Below, one piece after another: positions 18,016 through 26,887 of a stretch of DNA of 64,000 bases. The notes beneath the pieces were generated by a model, which worked only from the letters and a program-made list of their open reading frames with translations, ran no database searches and had not been told where the DNA came from. The stretch comes from Flavobacterium sp. N1994 (GTDB lineage: Bacteria; Bacteroidota; Bacteroidia; Flavobacteriales; Flavobacteriaceae): NCBI RefSeq assembly GCF_025947145.1, contig NZ_CP109999.1, positions 2,418,001-2,482,000 on the forward strand. The letters are read 5' to 3'. Every line of letters starts with the position of its first letter. Position 1 is the stretch's first letter. The translations under genes and the position numbers were made by a program.

Positions 18016-21000
18016 TTACAACGCTCTTCTATCTCTTAACCAATATTTAGTTCGTTTCACTAAGAAGAACATTACGGGCACCATCACCAAAGTTAATATG
18101 GTGGCATAAGTCAACCCGAAGATGATAGTCCATGCCAATGGCGACCAGAAAATAACATTATCTCCTCCCATATACAAATGCGGATTCAAATCAGTAATCA
18201 ATCCGAAGAAGTCAAAGTTTAACCCAATCGCTAACGGAATCAATCCCAAAACGGCGGTTAAAGCAGTTAACAGAACTGGACGTAAACGTGATTTCCCACT
18301 TTCTATGATGACTTCTTTTATTTCGTCAAGCGATAAGTCATTGTGTGATTCTACATCTTTATCCGCTACTTTTTTATCCAAAAGCAACACAAAGAAATCC
18401 ATCAATACAATTCCGTTCTTCACCACAATTCCCGCCAAGGAAATAATTCCCATCATGGTCATCAATACCACAAAGTCCATTCCGGCAATGACATAGCCAT
18501 AGAATACTCCACTAAAACTCAGTAATACCGTAAACAAAATCACAACGGTTTTAGAAACCGAATTAAATTGTAACACAATAATCACGGTAATTCCGGCCAA
18601 GGCTAAGAATAAGGCATAAAATAAGAAACTTTGATTTTTACCTTGTTCTTCTTGCACTCCAGAAAACGAATACGAAACGGCTTTTGGCATTTGGTACCCT
18701 TTCAATTCGGTGGCAATCTGTTTGGTAATTTGGTCTCCATTATAACCCGTCAATACATTCGAATAAATAGTCAAGATGCGTTTGAAGTTCTTTCTTTTAA
18801 TTTGGTTATAAGTGTTTACTTTATCCGTTTTAGAAACAGCCGAAATAGGCACTTGAACGATTTGACCATTAGATTGGTTCCTGAAAGTTAACGATTGATT
18901 GAAAAGAATGTTTTCATCTTTACGTTGATCTTCTTGCATTCTCATGACAATATTGTAATCGTCATCACCTTCTTTATAAGTCGAAATTTCCTGACCATAA
19001 ACCGAACGACGCAAATTGAATCCTAATTGTCCGGTAGAAACGCCAACACTTCCAGCATTAACTCTATCTACTTTAACTTCAAGCTCCGGACTTTCTTTAT
19101 TCACATCCACATTTAATCTTTCAATACCAGGAATGTTTTTCGAATTTACGAAAGCAATCATCTTATCAGCTTCTTTCAACATCACATCATAGTCAACGCC
19201 AACATCACCAGTTAACTGAATACTAATAGGATAACCAGCAGGCGGACCATTAGCGTCTTTCTCTACGGTAACTTTGGCACCTGCAATTCCTTTTACCTTA
19301 GCTCTAATTTCTTCTAAAACATCAGAAGTATTAACGCCTCTTCTGAATTTGAATTCAGAAAAATTGACAGTAACTTTCCCTTTAAATGGGGTTTCAGAAG
19401 AATTCCCAGCATCAACATTTGGATTCCCAGCGCCAATACCTACTTGCGAAACAATACTTTCAGCCAAGAAATTTTCATTGGTTTTAGGATCAACATATTT
19501 CTTCAAAATGGTGATAACTTGTTTTTCTACAAATTTGGTAGCCTTGTTAGTCTTTTCAATATCGGTACCTTGAGGATATTCGATATAAGTAATGACTTGT
19601 TTTGGGATATTGTCTGGGAAAAACAATACTTTTCTTGGGAAGATGCCCAATAAAATGAAAGAGAAAAACAACATTCCAATAATGGTGGCCAAGGCGAGCC
19701 AAGCGTTTCTTCCAGTTAAAATTTTGGATAAAAAGCTTTGGTATTTTTTCTCCATTCTCGGGAAGAAACTATGTTGGAAATCTTGGGTCCATTGGTACAA
19801 TTTGATTTTGTACAACCACATTAATCCCAACGAAATTATAGCCAAATGCCCAATAGCTCTAGCAAATTTGGAATCATAAATATTACCAAGGGTTACAAAT
19901 ATCACAGCCACAATGGTAAAAATTATAGAATACGTTTTAGCCGATTTCTTAGTGACATTTTTATCTTCAATATCCATAGAACCACCGGTCATAGCAGCAT
20001 TTACAACCATCGCTACGAATAGCGAAGCACTCAAGGTTATTGTCAATGTAATAGGGAAATATTTCATGAATTTACCCATAGTTCCAGGCCAAAGCGCAAA
20101 GGGTAAAAAGGCCATTAAGGTAGTTGCTGTTGAAGAAATAACAGGCCATGCAATTTCGCCAATACCAACTTTAGAAGCTTGAATTCTTGGCATTCCTTTC
20201 TTCATGTTGGCAAATACATTATCGACCACCACAATTCCGTCGTCAACAAGCATTCCTAATCCCATTACTAATCCGAAAAGCACCATCGTGTTCAAGGTTA
20301 AACCAAAGGCAGAAAGAATCGTAAAAGCCATCATCATCGATAAAGGAATGGCAGCTCCTACGAATAAAGAGTTTCTTAATCCCATAGTAAACATCAGTAC
20401 AATCATCACCAGAACAATCCCAAAAATGATATGGTTTGATAACTCATTAACTTGATGTTCTACTCGAGAAGATTGGTCGTTGGTCAGTTTTAGAGATAGG
20501 TCTTTTGGTAAATAATGTTCTTGTGCCAATTTTAGTTTTTCCTTCACTTGCTCAATGGCAGAAATCATATTTTGACCCGAACGTTTTTTTACGTTTAGCA
20601 TGACCACTTCTGTTCCTTTTTCACGAGCATAAGTTGTTTTTTCTTTCTCTTTGAAGGAAACCGTAGCAATATCTTTTAAGTAAACGGTGCCGCCATTGTG
20701 TTTTACAATGACGTTTTCAAGTTCTTTAGGGTCTTTAATTTCACCCACTATTCGGATGTTATTTCGCGAACCTTGTGAAGTTAAGTTCCCACCAGAAAGG
20801 GTCATATTCTCATACTTAACAGCATTTTGAATATCGTCAAATGAAACTTGTGCTGCAGTCATTTTAAATATATCCACAGCGATTTCTACTTCTTTGTCAT
20901 CCACACCAAGGATATCTACTTTCTTAACTTCTGGAATTTCCTCAATGTCATCTTGCAACTTTTTACCATAATCTTTCAACTGTTGTGTGGTATAATTTCC

Positions 21001-21474
21001 TTGCATGTTGATATTCAAAATAGGCACTTCTTCCGAAATATTCAATTCAAAAACATTCGGTTCTACTTTACTTCCATTGTCTAGATTAGGCCAATCAGTA
21101 TCAGCTTTTACAATGTCAACTTTGTCTTTGATTCTAATTTTAGCTTCCTCAATAGAAACTTTATCATCAAACTCAACGACAATCATTCCGTAATCTTGAA
21201 ACGAACTAGCGGTTACTTTTCCAACACCACTGATGTTTTTGATTTCTTTTTCGAGAGGTTTTATAATCAATTTTTCCACATCTTCTGGTGAATTTCCAGG
21301 AAAAACAGAAGAGATGTATACTTTATTTTCGATGATTTCAGGGAAATCTTCACGGGGCATCGTCGTATAGGCAATTACACCAGTAATGACGATTAAAAGA
21401 GTCAAGATATAGACGGTGACACGATTGTCAACTGCCCAACTTGATATGCTGAATTCTTTATTTTGGTGACTCAT
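18016..21474 (-). CDS. RND multidrug efflux permease (AcrB/MexB-like)
   Basis: This 1152-residue inner-membrane protein is the proton-driven pump of a tripartite efflux system. It has an N-terminal helix followed by MPREDFPEI, a first porter region, and the proton-relay pair Asp411-Asp412 in MGLGMLVDDGIVVVDNV. A second periplasmic domain follows, then the C-terminal helices (MMGIISLAGIVVKNGIVLMDF). It is about 100 residues longer than AcrB. Part of the extra length is a segment after TM6 (about residues 495-570) with added hydrophobic stretches, as in many Bacteroidota homologues. It is the last gene of its operon, 86 bp after the adaptor gene. Confidence 0.94.
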   Translation of the reverse strand: MSHQNKEFSISSWAVDNRVTVYILTLLIVITGVIAYTTMPREDFPEIIENKVYISSVFPGNSPEDVEKLIIKPLEKEIKNISGVGKVTASSFQDYGMIVVEFDDKVSIEEAKIRIKDKVDIVKADTDWPNLDNGSKVEPNVFELNISEEVPILNINMQGNYTTQQLKDYGKKLQDDIEEIPEVKKVDILGVDDKEVEIAVDIFKMTAAQVSFDDIQNAVKYENMTLSGGNLTSQGSRNNIRIVGEIKDPKELENVIVKHNGGTVYLKDIATVSFKEKEKTTYAREKGTEVVMLNVKKRSGQNMISAIEQVKEKLKLAQEHYLPKDLSLKLTNDQSSRVEHQVNELSNHIIFGIVLVMIVLMFTMGLRNSLFVGAAIPLSMMMAFTILSAFGLTLNTMVLFGLVMGLGMLVDDGIVVVDNVFANMKKGMPRIQASKVGIGEIAWPVISSTATTLMAFLPFALWPGTMGKFMKYFPITLTITLSASLFVAMVVNAAMTGGSMDIEDKNVTKKSAKTYSIIFTIVAVIFVTLGNIYDSKFARAIGHLAIISLGLMWLYKIKLYQWTQDFQHSFFPRMEKKYQSFLSKILTGRNAWLALATIIGMLFFSFILLGIFPRKVLFFPDNIPKQVITYIEYPQGTDIEKTNKATKFVEKQVITILKKYVDPKTNENFLAESIVSQVGIGAGNPNVDAGNSSETPFKGKVTVNFSEFKFRRGVNTSDVLEEIRAKVKGIAGAKVTVEKDANGPPAGYPISIQLTGDVGVDYDVMLKEADKMIAFVNSKNIPGIERLNVDVNKESPELEVKVDRVNAGSVGVSTGQLGFNLRRSVYGQEISTYKEGDDDYNIVMRMQEDQRKDENILFNQSLTFRNQSNGQIVQVPISAVSKTDKVNTYNQIKRKNFKRILTIYSNVLTGYNGDQITKQIATELKGYQMPKAVSYSFSGVQEEQGKNQSFLFYALFLALAGITVIIVLQFNSVSKTVVILFTVLLSFSGVFYGYVIAGMDFVVLMTMMGIISLAGIVVKNGIVLMDFFVLLLDKKVADKDVESHNDLSLDEIKEVIIESGKSRLRPVLLTALTAVLGLIPLAIGLNFDFFGLITDLNPHLYMGGDNVIFWSPLAWTIIFGLTYATILTLVMVPVMFFLVKRTKYWLRDRRAL

Positions 21475-21480
21475 TGTTTT

Positions 21481-21514
21481 AAGTTATGAGTTATAAGTTA
21501 TGAGTTATAAGTTA
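21481..21514. repeat. 14-bp direct repeat in the adaptor-pump spacer
   Basis: AAGTTATGAGTTAT occurs twice in tandem (21481-21494 and 21495-21508), followed by AAGTTA. It makes up much of the 86-bp gap between the pump and adaptor genes of the efflux operon. Confidence 0.8.
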
Positions 21515-21560
21515 AAGATTGAGATAACCTAAAACTTAGAGACTAGAACTTACAACGGAT

Positions 21561-22700
21561 TTAGAAATTAAGTTTCATTCCTTCTGAAATGGTATTCACT
21601 CCTTCAGACACAATAACATCTTTTGCTGACAAACCGCTTAAAATTTCAGTTACATTATCAGAAGATTTCCCAATAGTAACAACCACTTTTTTAGCAGTTC
21701 CTGTTTTTCCATTACTTCCTTCAACAGTGTAAACATAGTGGTCGCCTTTCCCATCTTCCTGAATTACATTCGTTGGAACCACAATGGCATCTTTGCTGGT
21801 ATAATCTGTGATTTTAAGTTTAGCAACTTGGTTTGGACGCAATAAATTATCAGGATTTGGAATACTAACTTCTATACCAAAAGTTCGGTTGTTTGGATTG
21901 ACAAAGTTTCCAATTTGACGTACTTTTCCTTTATAAGTCTTTCCTAATGAAGTTAAATAAACATCTACCATATCACCAACTTTTAGTTTCCCAATATAGG
22001 TTTCAGGAATGCTGGTTGAAACGTACATGTTTCCTAAATTTACAATTCGCATCAAACCAGTAGCGCTTGGTGCCACAACCTGACCTTTTTCTGCGAAAAC
22101 TTCATCAATGCTTCCGTTAAATGGAGCACGAATAACGGTTTTTGCTAATTGTGCTTGGATTTGTGCCACTGCTTTTTGAGCAGAAATCATTTGGGTTTGT
22201 GCTTGTAAAAACTGAATTTCAGAACCAATCTTTTTATCCCAAAGATTTTTTTGTCTGTCAAAAGTTGTTTTTGCCAAAGCGTATTGATTTTGTGCATTAG
22301 CTAGTTGTTGACTCATTCCGCCATCATCCACTCTTCCTAAAATTTGCCCTTTCGAAACTCGGTCACCCGCTTTAACGGTCAATGAAGTTAATGTCCCACT
22401 GAATTCTGGTTGCACCAAAATATTTTCTTTAGTGTTTACATTTCCTTGAATATCTAGATAGTGATTAAAAACAGTGTCTTTAACTGTCAAGACAGAAACC
22501 AAAGCTTCTTCTTTTTTCACATCCAAAGTGGCTAATGCCTCTTCGATTTTGGTAATGTCAGCTTGGAGTGCTGTTTTCTTTTCATTTAATGCCTTTACGT
22601 TTTTGGCACTAATTAAATCATCAATGTTTTCCGTTTTTGCTCCTTTGGAACAAGACAATAAAAACAATGAAAGTGCGAATAGGTATAGTAATTTTTTCAT
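21561..22700 (-). CDS. Periplasmic adaptor lipoprotein of the RND pump (HlyD/AcrA family)
   Basis: This 379-residue membrane-fusion protein bridges the pump and the outer-membrane channel. A lipoprotein signal (LYLFALSLFLLSC, lipid-bearing Cys about residue 17) anchors it. A coiled-coil helix pair (about residues 30-65 and 125-190) surrounds a lipoyl-like half-motif (LTVKAGDRVSKGQILGRVDD). These are followed by the AKTVIRAPFNGSIDEV barrel segment and the C-terminal beta-barrel and membrane-proximal domains. It sits between tolC (10 bp) and the pump (86 bp). Confidence 0.93.
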   Translation of the reverse strand: MKKLLYLFALSLFLLSCSKGAKTENIDDLISAKNVKALNEKKTALQADITKIEEALATLDVKKEEALVSVLTVKDTVFNHYLDIQGNVNTKENILVQPEFSGTLTSLTVKAGDRVSKGQILGRVDDGGMSQQLANAQNQYALAKTTFDRQKNLWDKKIGSEIQFLQAQTQMISAQKAVAQIQAQLAKTVIRAPFNGSIDEVFAEKGQVVAPSATGLMRIVNLGNMYVSTSIPETYIGKLKVGDMVDVYLTSLGKTYKGKVRQIGNFVNPNNRTFGIEVSIPNPDNLLRPNQVAKLKITDYTSKDAIVVPTNVIQEDGKGDHYVYTVEGSNGKTGTAKKVVVTIGKSSDNVTEILSGLSAKDVIVSEGVNTISEGMKLNF

Positions 22701-22710
22701 TTGTAATAGG

Positions 22711-24033
22711 TTAGTTTTTATTTAATATTTTTTCGAGAGTTGCTTTTTTATTGATAATATTTACCATCGATTGTAAATAGTTTTGTTGTGCGGTATACAA
22801 TTGTCTTTGAGCCTCACTAAAGTCAAAGCTTGAGGATAAACCTTCGGTAAACTTGATTTCTTGTTTTTTCTCTATACGTTCGGCTAATCTCAAATTACTT
22901 TTTGAAGTGGCATATTCTTCGATGCTAAAGTCATACTCACTTTTGGCTTTTTCGTATTCTAATTTTAATTGTTGCTCGGTTTGAGTAAGCAGGGTTTTAG
23001 CTTGGTCTAAAGCAATTTTAGCTTGTTGCGTTTTAGCATGTCTTCCAAAGCTGCTAAAAATAGGTACGTTCAGATTCAGTCCAAGACCAGAATAGTTATA
23101 CCATTTTTGATCTTGTGAGAAAAGTTGAAACTGATTGTTAAAGGCATTGTATCCAAAGTTAACACTAGCAGATAATGATGGTAATGCTTTGCTTTTTTGC
23201 AATTTCAACTCTAATGAACGTTGCTCAGTAAAGTTGGTAGCCATTTGATAATTAATATTGTTGGTTACAGCAAATTCTCCTTGGCTAAAAGCCAAATCTA
23301 AATTGGATGTCGTCAAGTTGTCTAATTTATCGGTCAGTGTCAAATCATCATTGATGTCCATTCCTAAGGCGAACTTTAGCATTTTGAGCGCTACATCCTG
23401 AAGTCTTTTAGCATTATTCAGATTGCTATTTACAGAGGCTAATGTGATTTGCAATTGCTCTACATTTTCTTCTTCAATCAAACCGTTTTTATACGTTTCT
23501 TGGGTGTCGTTCAATGTTTTAGAAAGTGTTGCTTTATTTTTTTCAAGAATAGAGATGCTTTCTTGAGCTAATAAAACGTTTCCATACGCATTGATAACCA
23601 TCTCCTTGATTTCAGAATTGGTTTTTTGTTTGGCATTTTCATAGTATTTCAAATAGGTTTTAGAGGCCTGTAGTGCTACAATATAGGAACCGTCAAAAAT
23701 CAATTGACTCAATCTCAAACTAGCATCCATAGAATTGAAATTTCCAAATTCAAGCGTATTAGTTTGTCCGTTTACTGTGAATTGGTTTTGCTGTATTTTG
23801 AAATTATTGCTATAATTTACTACTCCGTTTATTTGTGGGAGTCCTGCAGCTGTGGTTTCCCATTTTTTTTGCTTAGCCGAAGCAATGTCTCTATCAGCAT
23901 TGATAGCAGAATAACTGTTTTGCAGCGCATGATCTATCGCCTGTTGCAAGGTAAAGGAATAGGTTTGTTTTTTTTCTTGTGCTTGTAAAATACTCACAAA
24001 CAAGAGAAGGGTTAGTATTAGATTGTTTTTCAT
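22711..24033 (-). CDS. TolC-family outer-membrane efflux channel
   Basis: This 440-residue protein begins with a signal peptide (MKNNLILTLLLFVSILQAQ) and has the internally repeated helical organisation of TolC. It opens with YSFTLQQAIDHALQNSY, contains NLNVPIFSSFGRHAKTQQAK, and has long heptad-rich helices near residues 175-230 and 340-420. It serves as the exit duct of the RND system encoded next to it. It begins 8 bp after the TetR gene stops. Confidence 0.93.
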   Translation of the reverse strand: MKNNLILTLLLFVSILQAQEKKQTYSFTLQQAIDHALQNSYSAINADRDIASAKQKKWETTAAGLPQINGVVNYSNNFKIQQNQFTVNGQTNTLEFGNFNSMDASLRLSQLIFDGSYIVALQASKTYLKYYENAKQKTNSEIKEMVINAYGNVLLAQESISILEKNKATLSKTLNDTQETYKNGLIEEENVEQLQITLASVNSNLNNAKRLQDVALKMLKFALGMDINDDLTLTDKLDNLTTSNLDLAFSQGEFAVTNNINYQMATNFTEQRSLELKLQKSKALPSLSASVNFGYNAFNNQFQLFSQDQKWYNYSGLGLNLNVPIFSSFGRHAKTQQAKIALDQAKTLLTQTEQQLKLEYEKAKSEYDFSIEEYATSKSNLRLAERIEKKQEIKFTEGLSSSFDFSEAQRQLYTAQQNYLQSMVNIINKKATLEKILNKN

Positions 24034-24041
24034 TTTGATGA

Positions 24042-24647
24042 TTATTGATTATTGTTTTTAAGTAATTGTTCTAAAACAGCAATGCCTTTTTCTGTTGCAA
24101 TGCCGCGTAAATGATATTCCAGATAAGTTTCTTGAACTTCTTTGGTGCTGAATTGTATTGGGTTAAAAAGTTCGGCATCTTTAATGCTAGTCATACCAGC
24201 AAAATAGAAACGAGCAATTAATTCCATATGAATGTCTTCTCGAAACAATCCTTGCTCAATCCCTTTTTTCAAGTTATCTATAACACAATCGCCCATTTTG
24301 TCAAACTGACGCGACATCAAGGTTTTGTGTATTTGTGGATAGTATTTTTGCAACTGATAAATAGGGGAAGTACTTTCATTTTTCAAATTCTGCATCACAA
24401 AGTCTTTAATAGAAAAAAGTTCTTCGATGGGATTTTGATTTAAGGTAATGATCTCATCTATACCACAAGAAATGGTTTCAAACAAATGCATCGTTACGGC
24501 TTCTACCAAATCATTCTTGTTTTCAAAATGCTGGTAAATGGTCTTTTTTGAAATCCCCATTCTTGATGCAATATCATCCATAGTAACACTTTTGAATCCC
24601 AGTGTTAAATACATTTCGGTTGCTCTCTCAATTATTTTATTGTCCAT
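24042..24647 (-). CDS. TetR/AcrR-family regulator of the efflux operon
   Basis: This 201-residue protein has an N-terminal TetR helix-turn-helix, TMDDIASRMGISKKTIYQHFENKNDLVEAV (positions about 23-52, shown in parts: IASRMGISKKTIYQHF). A helical ligand-binding domain follows. It lies second in the operon (8 bp after the SDR gene, 8 bp before tolC), so it probably represses its own operon and is relieved by a pump substrate. An inverted repeat in the promoter at 25456-25483 is a possible operator. Confidence 0.92.
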   Translation of the reverse strand: MDNKIIERATEMYLTLGFKSVTMDDIASRMGISKKTIYQHFENKNDLVEAVTMHLFETISCGIDEIITLNQNPIEELFSIKDFVMQNLKNESTSPIYQLQKYYPQIHKTLMSRQFDKMGDCVIDNLKKGIEQGLFREDIHMELIARFYFAGMTSIKDAELFNPIQFSTKEVQETYLEYHLRGIATEKGIAVLEQLLKNNNQ

Positions 24648-24655
24648 GACTTATA

Positions 24656-25414
24656 TTATAATGAAATACCGCCTGAAGCTTCAATTCTTTGTCCTGTAAT
24701 CCAGTAGCCATCTTTAGAGCATAAGAAAGCCACAATTCCCCCAATGTCATTGGCTTCTCCAACTCTTCCTAAGGCGGTCATACTAGCTAAACGATCTTTA
24801 ATTTGCGGATTATTTCTAATAGTTGCATTGTTAAAATCGGTTTCAATAGGTCCCGGAGCGATAACATTAGCAGTAATTCCTCTCGGTCCTACCTCTTTGG
24901 CTAAATATTTAGTAAAGGTCTCAACGGCTCCTTTCATAGAAGCATAAATAGAATATCCAGGATTACAAAAACGAGTTGTTCCGCTAGATAAATTAATGAT
25001 ACTGCCACCGTCGTTAAGCAATGGCAATGCTTTTTGGGTTAAGAAATACACACTTTTAAAATGAATATTCATCAAGATGTCAAAATCTTCTTCGGTAGCA
25101 TCTAAGTAGGCAATTGTTGCACCTACACCTGCGTTATTAATCAAAAAATCAAAGGAATTTCTTTGCCACTTTTCATTTAAAACATCCGAAACAGTGTTTA
25201 AAAAACCATCTAAACTACCTATGTTGTTTACATTTAATTGTAAAGCAACTGCTTGTTGACCCATGTCTTCAATTGCTTTTACTACCAATGCCGCTTCTTC
25301 TTTTTGAGTGTTGTATGTCAGGATTACATCGTGACCACTTCCTGCTAGACGCAAAGCCATGTTCTTTCCTAGTCCTCTACTGCCTCCAGTAACTAAAGCA
25401 ATTTTTTTGCTCAT
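24656..25414 (-). CDS. Short-chain dehydrogenase/reductase (SDR), FabG-like
   Basis: This 252-residue classical SDR has the NAD(P) motif TGGSRGLG (about residues 9-16), NNAG (about 93-96), the catalytic Ser in NLSSGTTRF and the YxxxK pair in YASMK (about 158-162). The C-terminal PGPIETDF and ITGQRIEASGG are also typical. It is the first gene of the RND efflux operon, which is unusual. It may modify the exported compound or simply be co-regulated; the substrate is unknown. Confidence 0.92.
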   Translation of the reverse strand: MSKKIALVTGGSRGLGKNMALRLAGSGHDVILTYNTQKEEAALVVKAIEDMGQQAVALQLNVNNIGSLDGFLNTVSDVLNEKWQRNSFDFLINNAGVGATIAYLDATEEDFDILMNIHFKSVYFLTQKALPLLNDGGSIINLSSGTTRFCNPGYSIYASMKGAVETFTKYLAKEVGPRGITANVIAPGPIETDFNNATIRNNPQIKDRLASMTALGRVGEANDIGGIVAFLCSKDGYWITGQRIEASGGISL

Positions 25415-25443
25415 CTTTGTTGTATTGTATTAAAAATATGGCG

Positions 25444-25472
25444 CAAATGTAAGACGGAAACTTTTAACACAA
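25444..25472 (-). promoter_or_regulatory. Promoter of the SDR-tetR-efflux operon
   Basis: The minus strand has TACATTTG (25444-25451), an exact TAnnTTTG box, and TTG at 25470-25472 with an 18-bp spacer. The start codon is at 25414. Confidence 0.72.
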
Positions 25473-25483
25473 AAATAGTTTCC
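25456..25483. promoter_or_regulatory. Candidate TetR operator (GGAAACT-N14-AGTTTCC)
   Basis: A perfect 7-bp inverted repeat, GGAAACT (25456-25462) and AGTTTCC (25477-25483), has half-site centres 21 bp apart, about two helical turns. It overlaps the spacer and -33 region of the predicted efflux-operon promoter. A TetR repressor gene lies in that operon, so autorepression from this site is a reasonable inference. Confidence 0.5.
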
Positions 25484-25517
25484 TAAGTTTTTACAATTAT
25501 TTAACATTTAATTATCG

Positions 25518-25548
25518 TTTGATAAATTCGCTTTTTCCTTTACTTTAG
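25518..25548 (+). promoter_or_regulatory. Promoter of the polyprenyl synthetase gene
   Basis: TTTG (25518-25521), a 19-bp spacer, then TACTTTAG (25541-25548), which differs from TAnnTTTG by one base. The ATG follows 14 bp later. Confidence 0.55.
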
Positions 25549-25562
25549 CAAAAAATAACCGC

Positions 25563-26537
25563 ATGCAAGGCATTACATTCTATCAAGACATTATTTCTTC
25601 ACACTTCAAAACGTTAGCACTCGATAAAGAACCTCTCAATCTTTATAACCCTATTGAGTATATTTTATCTCTTGGCGGGAAAAGATTGAGACCAGTTTTG
25701 ACCTTAATGGCAACTGAAGTTTTTGATGCTGATTATAAAAAAGCATTAGACGCTGCCACAGCCGTTGAGGTTTTTCATAATTTCTCCTTGATTCATGATG
25801 ACATTATGGATGATGCGCCACTAAGAAGAGGAAGCGAAACGGTACATGAAAAGTGGAACATCAATACCGGAATCCTCTCAGGGGATGCAATGCTCATTTT
25901 GGCCTACCAATATTTTGAAAGTTACGAACCGGCCATTTTTAGTCAGTTAGCCAAATTATTTAGCAAAACAGCTTTGGAAGTATGCGAAGGACAACAATAT
26001 GATGTTGATTTTGAAACACGTGATGATGTAACGATTGCCGAATATTTGAAAATGATTGAATATAAAACAGCCGTTTTGGTTGGTGCTGCAATGAAAATGG
26101 GAGCTATAGTGGCTCAAACTTCACAAGAAAATGCGAATGCTATTTATGATTTTGGATTGAATTTAGGGTTGGCGTTCCAGTTACAAGATGATTATTTAGA
26201 TGCTTTTGGAGATCCAGAAACCTTCGGAAAACAAGTGGGTGGTGATATTATAGAAAATAAAAAAACCTACTTATATTTGAAAGCAATGGAATTTGCTAAT
26301 GCTGATGAAAAAGAGCAGTTACACCATTTGTTTTCCATTCAGCCGAATGATAATACGGATAAAATTAACTCTGTAAAAGAGATTTTTAATCAAACTGGAG
26401 CATCAGAGGCTACTCAAAAGGCCATAGAAAATTATACCTTTAAAGCATTAGAAACTTTAGAAAAAATGAATATTACTACAGATAAAAAAGCAATCTTGAA
26501 AGCCTTTGGAGAAAAATTAATGAATAGAAAAGTCTAA
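25563..26537 (+). CDS. Polyprenyl diphosphate synthase (trans-type, IspA/IspB family)
   Basis: This 324-residue cytoplasmic enzyme extends an allylic diphosphate with isopentenyl diphosphate. Both Asp-rich Mg-binding motifs are intact: LIHDDIMDDAPLRRG (about residues 78-92) and QLQDDYLDAFGD (about 215-226), along with GGKRLRP near residue 40. An aromatic Phe lies five residues before the first motif, which in this family affects chain length. The product length (farnesyl, geranylgeranyl or a longer quinone side chain) cannot be assigned from sequence. The gene overlaps the next one by one base (TAATG). Confidence 0.92.
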   Translation: MQGITFYQDIISSHFKTLALDKEPLNLYNPIEYILSLGGKRLRPVLTLMATEVFDADYKKALDAATAVEVFHNFSLIHDDIMDDAPLRRGSETVHEKWNINTGILSGDAMLILAYQYFESYEPAIFSQLAKLFSKTALEVCEGQQYDVDFETRDDVTIAEYLKMIEYKTAVLVGAAMKMGAIVAQTSQENANAIYDFGLNLGLAFQLQDDYLDAFGDPETFGKQVGGDIIENKKTYLYLKAMEFANADEKEQLHHLFSIQPNDNTDKINSVKEIFNQTGASEATQKAIENYTFKALETLEKMNITTDKKAILKAFGEKLMNRKV

Positions 26538-26887
26538 TGTTTGTAGCACCAACATCAACAGATCTTTTACTTTCGGAAGCCGAAAAAGAGAATCTGTATT
26601 CCAAACTAATTGAGCAAATCAATAAGGATTTTAACTTAGCTAACGAAGGCATTGATTTTCCTCAAAGCACAACACCTAATGAACTTAAGGTGCAATTACA
26701 CGAAAAAATATACCGACTAATTCAGTACAAATACGCCGAATTACTCAATCTGCTATACATTATTGATGTTCCCGAAGATAACGTCAAACAGTTAGATGGT
26801 GCTGACACTGTAGTGCTTTCCGAACAAATTGCATTTTTGGTTTTAAAACGAGAATGGATGAAAGTTTGGTTTAGGAATAACTACTAA
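26537..26887 (+). CDS. Small conserved-looking protein of unknown function
   Basis: I do not recognise this 116-residue protein. It is soluble, with no signal peptide or membrane segment, and has an amphipathic helical N-terminal half (EAEKENLYSKLIEQINKDFN). A Tyr/Leu-rich central part follows (IYRLIQYKYAELLNLLYIID), and then an acidic DVPEDN loop. It is translationally coupled to the polyprenyl synthase (TAATG), so it may act with it. Its last 4 bp overlap the convergent barrel gene. Confidence 0.7.
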   Translation: MFVAPTSTDLLLSEAEKENLYSKLIEQINKDFNLANEGIDFPQSTTPNELKVQLHEKIYRLIQYKYAELLNLLYIIDVPEDNVKQLDGADTVVLSEQIAFLVLKREWMKVWFRNNY

